Source: Gymnopus androsaceus JB14 (Eukaryota > Basidiomycota > Agaricomycetes > Agaricales > Omphalotaceae). From it: a stretch of 64,000 bases of DNA. Where the stretch lies: positions 88,055 to 152,054 of the forward strand of contig ML769385.1 in the NCBI GenBank assembly GCA_009733575.1, read 5' to 3'. The position numbers and the translations under genes were made by a program. Position 1 is the first letter of the stretch. Each line of letters opens with the position of its first letter. A model generated the notes under the pieces. The model did not search any database, was not told the DNA's origin, and worked only from the letters and a program-made list of their open reading frames with translations. Below are positions 59,357-64,000 of this stretch, piece after piece.

Positions 59357-60080
59357 TCAGGTTAGACACTGCCACTGTCCCAAATGCCTCGCCCACAGGT
59401 TGAGGAAACAGGTGACAACCAAGCGGTCCAGAATTACTTCTCCTTTAGAAAAAAAAATACAGATTTAAATCTGGTTGCTTCCACGAAGCAATGATCTTTC
59501 CCTGGGAATCGACGCACTAAAGAGGCATCAGCCTTGGACGCTTGGGGAAGTTAGCCAAGATACACAACCAAGAGGTCGGTAGAATTAGGAGCTATCCTCC
59601 ATTTATATTCGGAACCTCCTGCTTTAAAGCGACGAGATCTGCGCAAAGTCAGGGCAAATGTTCTGAAGGTCAAATACACTGACCGGCTGCTAGGCTTTTT
59701 GACTCTTCTTAGGTCGCGGATGTGGACCTAAGAGCCTTGTCAGAAAAAAAAGATAAGCATTGAAGGGGATAAAATTACCTCTTCAAGTCCAAAGTGGCCG
59801 ACTGCATTGGTCCAAAGAATTTTTCTAGCCGCCTCAAAAATGCTGGTAGCCAAGTTTTGGCGGTGAAAGGTAGTTACTTCATCGGCAAATCCAGTTTCTG
59901 GATGGTGAAACTATAGCAAAAGATAATCGATATGAACAACGGACTTGGGATACCAAAAAGAAAAACCTTATGAAGTTCTATACTGCTTGCTGAAGACTCG
60001 CTAGAGAGTTGATGCACCTTGAAGTTTCGCATGCCGGGGGAAGAAAAGACGAAAACAAGTACAAGCGAAGCCGCCGACAT
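59357..60080 (-). CDS. DUF6593-like fungal protein, frame break at a T9 run
   Basis: Exons: MSAASLVLVFVFSSPGMRNF with KVHQLSSESSASSIELHK, FHHPETGFADEVTTFHRQNL with FEAARKILWTNAVGHFGLEE, VHIRDLRRVKKPSSR, SRRFKAGGSEYKWRIAPNST with DLL, CVDSQGKIIASWKQPDLNL, and GEVILDRLVVTCFLNLWARH. The pattern GGxxYKWRI, CVDxxGKIIAxW and ILDRLVVTCF is typical of small fungal beta-rich proteins related to DUF6593; function unknown. At the run of nine T in the coding strand (59449-59457) the frame breaks; eight T would join NLYFFSKGEVILD. The first 16 residues could be a signal peptide, or the true start may be the second Met. Confidence 0.6.
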
Positions 60081-60653
60081 TTGGAATTAATCGCGCACAC
60101 AAAGATAAGTGCGAGGATGGACTCGAGCATCGGGCTGCAGGAGCGTGTAATCAATGATTAATTTTGAGCGTGATAGTGGGTTCCAGTTCCGACAGAGATA
60201 TGTAGATCCTACACCAGAAACGTGAACCTTGGACATTTATTACAGTTCTTGCGAGACCGTATGCGAGGGTGTGCAGCAGGCAGCAGGGGCGTGTAATCAT
60301 TGATTATTTTAGCGTGATAGTGAATTCCAACTCTGAGAGAGAGATGTGGAGATCCTACAACAAAGAACAAAAAAAGTGTCGGGGATCTTGCATCGGAAAA
60401 TGCCAGTAGATATTCGGACGTGCGGGAACATAGCATTGTGTGGAGATTCGACAACCCAAGAGACTTGATCCTCGAAGCGGTCTTTCCAGAGTTGAAGCTA
60501 GCCTGGCAGCGGGGTTGGCCCGACGCGTGCCCCTCTGGTGGCGCTAAACAGAGGTTCGGCCGGCTTGTTTGGCGCGCCTCACAGTCATCATATTTTTGTC
60601 GTAGGATTCGGCAAGATTACGCAATCTTCTTCACGCAATCTTCTTCACGAACT
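60081..60653. other. Intergenic with a 146-bp-spaced direct repeat
   Basis: Between divergent genes. A segment with gcgtgtaatca(a/t)tgatta and agcgtgatagtg occurs twice (about 60143 and 60289), extending to gatcctaca (60207 and 60352). A further 14-bp duplication gcaatcttcttcac lies just before the bZIP ATG (60630-60657). Confidence 0.6.
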
Positions 60654-62413
60654 ATGGCTGGTACCCCAGACAGAGGTTATTCCAGAGACCCTGATGTAAG
60701 TTCATTGCTTCTCGGGCCAGCATTTTGTTCAAAGTCTTGTAGAGCGATGGAGAATCTCGCGAAGATTCTGCTCCGCCAGGTAAACCTGGCAGAAAGAAAA
60801 ATCCCAAGTATGTAATGGGACGTTGTCATTCGTGATGCTTACGCGCTCGCCGTTTATAGCTCTCAAGCTGCTAGAAGAGATCAGAACCGAATTGCTCAAA
60901 GAGAGTTTCGCCTCAGGAAACAACAGCGGGTTCGTTCATTTCTCACTTTATCCCTAACCATTCCTTATCAGCTGCCCAGATTCGCGACCTCGAAGCCCGA
61001 GTAGAAATTCTTTCCGGCGGCAAAGATGAGGCCATGGGCGAAATGCGAAATATGCTCAAGGGTTCGTTCGGTTCCTTTCTTTACCTCGCTTCCCTCTGTC
61101 AATATGTCCGTCTCCAGACTTGATGCAAGAGAATCAGACCCTTCGCAGTCTTCTCCGAAGTGTTGCAGGCTTCATAGGCGAAGGCGCTGGTGGATTGCTC
61201 CCAAAACTTGGTTGGGAAATGACCGATTTCAACAACTTTGTCAATAGGTCGGAGACGGATACTGCCTTTGAAGGATACCAGCAGCGCAAGAAAACGGCCA
61301 CTGGGAACACGAACGCAGAAACCGGTCAAAAGCGTTCTGCCGACAACGACGATGTTTCTGGTCTCAGCAAGAAAGCCCGCACCAACAGTGATGCTAGTCC
61401 CTATTCCATGCTCCTTCCTATGAGCAACAGTCCCGTCACCGCAGCACCCCTTTACCAGCCGCCTAGCTCCCATGATGGACGCACGATGTTCTCTGATATT
61501 ATGCGCAACGGCAATGGTTCTCCGATGTTCATTCCAGGGTCTACGAACGCCAACACACCGCCTCAATATGGAGGACCCTCAACTTCAAATGGCTCAGCCT
61601 ACCCTTCCACTTACATACCGGGTGGACACATGAATCTCGATCCTTTGCCTCCTTTGTCTTTCCCCTCTTCCACTAACACCCCAGCCTCCAGGTCGAGCGA
61701 TCAGGCGTCTCCAGATCAAGTGGAAGATGATGACGATCCTAATAAGAACGAGGCGTACAAGCTTATCCAGTGCGTAGAGCTCATCCATATTTTGAACGAC
61801 ATGTTAATACTTCTTTTGATAGCTATCATTTGGATAACTTCAAGAGAAACAGTTCCTACTGCTTGCCTTCATCCCTGCGTCCAACTCTTGTTCAACGGTA
61901 AGGATCTTTCTATTGTTGTGATAAAATCCACTCAATGTTTAATTCAGGACGGTGCCTCACGGTTTGTTTTGTGAAATTCTCCGTTCTTCCTCTTCTTACG
62001 ATTAATTTAGAAAGCGTTATTGACCGCATCCTTCATCCTGAGCTACGCGACCGCATGATCTTGTTGCGAAGTACGTCTTTTTCATATTCCGTACCTCCTT
62101 CCCGATTAAAAAATAATAATTTTGAAGCACGATTCGATTTGGTGGATTGTCTCTTGGAATACCGAAATGCTGTCACTATTCACGGAGACGACGTGCTTGC
62201 TCATAGCAATTGGGAGATCAACGAGAAATGGCTTCGAAAATATGGGTAAGCATTTCTATCATGTACGTGCGTGCATATCTAATCGTTACATGCAGATTCT
62301 TGGTTGAGCAAGCCACGCTGAATATTATGAATCGCTGGCGCAGGGAGAGAGGGGAACCGGAACTTCGGTTGAGTGATATAGCCAGCGCAGAGCATACTCC
62401 TGGCTCGACTTGA
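60654..62413 (+). CDS. bZIP transcription factor, AP-1/Pap1-like with DUF3425 C-terminus
   Basis: Nuclear DNA-binding factor. After MAGTPDRGYSRDPD and the acidic DGESREDSAPP comes the basic region PNSQAARRDQNRIAQREFRL, with the NxxAQRxFR core of fungal Yap/Pap1 factors, then the leucine zipper IRDLEARVEILSGGKDEAMG. The middle is Ser/Pro/Asn-rich (KRSADNDDVSGLSKKARTNS). The C-terminal DUF3425 part reads YHLDNFKRNSSYCLPSSLRP, ESVIDRILHPELRDRMILL and NAVTIHGDDVLAHSNWEINE with EKWLRKYGFLVEQATLNIMN. About ten introns join cleanly. This domain pair is frequent in regulators of secondary metabolism or stress in fungi; the target genes cannot be told from the sequence. Confidence 0.9.
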
Positions 62414-62556
62414 ACGTTCGAAGAAAAGACAGTTGTAAAATTATGCCGACTCCGGTTCTATTGTATTACGATAGATTTTTTGCGGGTTTCCCAAAGTTCT
62501 TTGTCTTTCATGAGGTCTTATTGTTAACTAGTACTTGATAATACACGTACCTCACA

Positions 62557-62924
62557 CTACCAGGACGCTTTCTTGACGCCGTTCAGCTGCCCAGCCATTG
62601 CCTTCAATCGGAACTGGTACTATAGACAAAAGAAAAGTCAGTGCAAACGAATTCAAGGACAGCGGTAAAACTCACTCTACACAATCCAAATTCACTCATG
62701 ATTCCTCTACCTCTACCACTTTCATAGCACCTATTTTTCACCGTTGTTGGACGCGTATACCGTCCAAATGTGTTCAACTGTAATTGTGCTTGGTGGCGGA
62801 CTTGGGGAGGCAAGGCTTGATTGCGTGCGACGTAGAGATAGGCCCTTCGAGTTACTTCATTGTCTAGAACGCCCTTGCGGGCTTTCATGTCTCTCAAAAC
62901 TCGGATATTTGGGCGCAGAGTCAT
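62557..62924 (-). CDS. MRP2: Mitochondrial small-subunit ribosomal protein uS14m
   Basis: S14-family protein of the mitochondrial ribosome. The main exon has RDMKARKGVLDNEVTRRAYL with YVARNQALPPQVRHQAQLQL, then FGRYTRPTTVKNRCYESGRG and RGIMSEFGLCR; a second exon gives YQFRLKAMAGQLNGVKKASW and a stop. The TTVKNRC..GRGRG motif is the S14 signature and the KKASW ending is universal. The zinc-binding pair of some bacterial S14 proteins is absent, as usual in mitochondria. An upstream exon with a longer presequence is possible. It is divergent from the small membrane protein gene. The symbol is the yeast name. Confidence 0.93.
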
Positions 62925-63132
62925 GGTCGTCGTTTGAGTTGAAAGGCGCGCGCTTGCAGAGCCAATCCAGATTCCGGCAACATCCGAACGAATAATATCA
63001 TCCTTCTTTTCAAACGTCCACCAACGTCTATAGAGAAAGCCCTCGTGCGGCTATTATGGGTATTGCAGTTTCAGTAAGTGACTCTCTAATATCTATTTGC
63101 AAGCTCTAAGGGAAAAAAAAAATAGCTGTAGA

Positions 63133-63387
63133 ATGTTCAGAAATCGCGCTCTACGCTTCGCCCAAGGCCGCACATTCATCTCGTCTCTTTTCAGCTTCAC
63201 TTTTTTTGCTACTGTCATTACGGTGTCGGCATCCAATGTGCTTCCTTGCCCTGCACGCCCGGAACACAAAGCTTTTGCGGATTCCGATAAAAATTCTTTG
63301 ATCAAGGGAGGGGAAGTGGTTGTCGTGTCGAAGAAGACCCGGAAATGGATAGAAGAGAAACCATCGTCCGGAACTGCTTGTACTTGA
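63133..63387 (+). CDS. Small one-TM protein with Cys-Pro and basic tail, function unknown
   Basis: MFRNRALRFAQGRTF is a basic N-terminus, ISSLFSFTFFATVITVSASN a single hydrophobic span, VLPCPARPEHKAFADSD a Cys-Pro segment, and VVVVSKKTRKWIEEKPSS the tail. Length is 84 residues. The shape (short basic N-terminus, one span, CxxR-type segment, basic tail) is that of small inner-membrane or cytochrome-oxidase assembly proteins of fungi, but no family was confirmed. An exon at 63056-63074 (MGIAVS) could splice upstream but does not keep frame. Confidence 0.55.
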   Translation: MFRNRALRFAQGRTFISSLFSFTFFATVITVSASNVLPCPARPEHKAFADSDKNSLIKGGEVVVVSKKTRKWIEEKPSSGTACT

Positions 63388-63775
63388 TTAAGGATATAGC
63401 ACGGAGCACGTTCAAACCCCTCATCTCCGCCTGTAAGTCTACACCCCTTATCTCATCCTCATCCCGAGATTCACATCTTAACTTTACTCAGTCTTGAACC
63501 TCCCGAAAATCAAATGCCTCGTATCTTTACCTTTCTCCTCGCATCTAGTACGGTCAATGACCATCTTATAACCTCCATGCAAATTTCTGTATGTTTAGAA
63601 GACCTTTCTCGAGCTGAGGACCCAAGTTTTACAAATACACCAGCTACCTAAATGCATTGTTGAAGGACACGTCCAATAAATACTGTAAGTCTGTGACGGT
63701 GTAAAAATACACCACTAGTTCGTTGTGCAAGTTCGTTGTCTAAGTGCTAGATGGTTCGTGGTACTGAAAATGTCT
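63388..63775. other. Intergenic, convergent 3' flanks
   Basis: AT-rich region between the stop of the small membrane protein and the stop of the MFS transporter. No coding sequence recognised. Confidence 0.55.
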
Positions 63776-64000
63776 TTACGGTAGTTCATGCTCTTGAATT
63801 GGTATACACCTGCAGTGATTGGAGTCAGCTCGTAAGTTGTGGTAATGACACCGATAAGAATTCACCAGAGGAACGCAAGGAAGTTCCATGCTGCCTGACA
63901 GATGAAGACGACCCGTAAAGCGTCCGCATACGAACTTACAGCGGCAGCTTTAGTCAAAGGATCCAGAGTGGATATGATGCTGGTGGAATGCCTAGGACTG
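63776..64000 (-). CDS. MFS transporter, C-terminal end only
   Basis: The gene runs off the right edge. The visible residues are STSIISTLDPLTKAAAVSSY, then ADALRVVFICQAAWNFLAFL, an intron, and CIPIQEHELP with a stop. The last hydrophobic stretch and the short (C/L)xPIQEHxLP ending are typical of fungal 14-helix drug:H+ antiporters. Substrate cannot be told. Confidence 0.7.

Overview
The window is nuclear DNA of a filamentous basidiomycete, most likely an agaric (Agaricomycetes). Genes are broken by many introns of about 45-70 nt. Families typical of mushroom-forming fungi are present: a secreted laccase with 24 introns, GH125 and GH128 enzymes, a FunK1-type kinase, DUF6593-type proteins and a lineage-expanded kinase-like family. 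Housekeeping genes are all of fungal type. No rRNA, tRNA or CRISPR array was recognised.

Layout. 0-5 kb: the 3' part of a kinase-like gene, then SmG divergent from an RGG-repeat gene. 6.3-9.2 kb: the laccase. 9.7-11.8 kb: a coiled-coil protein (-). 12.2-17.8 kb: two tandem GH125 alpha-mannosidase genes (-). 18.3-22.7 kb: a Ser/Pro-rich protein and LEU1 isopropylmalate isomerase (both -). 23.6-26.4 kb: a Pho84-like phosphate transporter and ribosomal protein L29 (+). 26.6-32.9 kb: an accessory patch with a FunK1 kinase, a second kinase-like gene, a small mitochondrial-type gene and a broken partial copy of it. 33-44.2 kb: a dense housekeeping block with PSF3 (GINS), PKR1, TFC1 (TFIIIC), a Fic1/Inn1 cytokinesis C2 protein, a small membrane protein, an M28 aminopeptidase and mitochondrial uL11. 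45-49.5 kb: a DUF6593 protein, an AhpD-like protein and a GH128 endo-beta-1,3-glucanase. 49.5-54.1 kb: gene-poor, with two foldback elements and a perfect 37-nt palindrome. 54-64 kb: an RRM protein, GPATCH11, a Ser-rich protein, a second DUF6593-like protein, an AP-1-like bZIP factor, mitochondrial uS14, a one-TM protein and the 3' end of an MFS transporter.

Functional threads. Extracellular carbon and nitrogen scavenging is represented by the laccase, the two GH125 enzymes, GH128, the M28 aminopeptidase and the phosphate and MFS transporters. The remainder is core replication, transcription, splicing, translation and cytokinesis.

The most important caveat is that many conserved genes change reading frame by one base inside conserved blocks, often at short homopolymers (LEU1 four times, the phosphate transporter three, FIC1/INN1 four, PKR1 two, PSF3, TFC1 and uL11m once each). 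The laccase, L29, the RRM protein, GPATCH11, bZIP and uS14m read cleanly through all their introns. Because essential genes are among those affected, uncorrected assembly indels are the likeliest cause, but real pseudogenes cannot be excluded from this sequence alone. Coordinates for multi-exon genes are first to last coding base, introns included.
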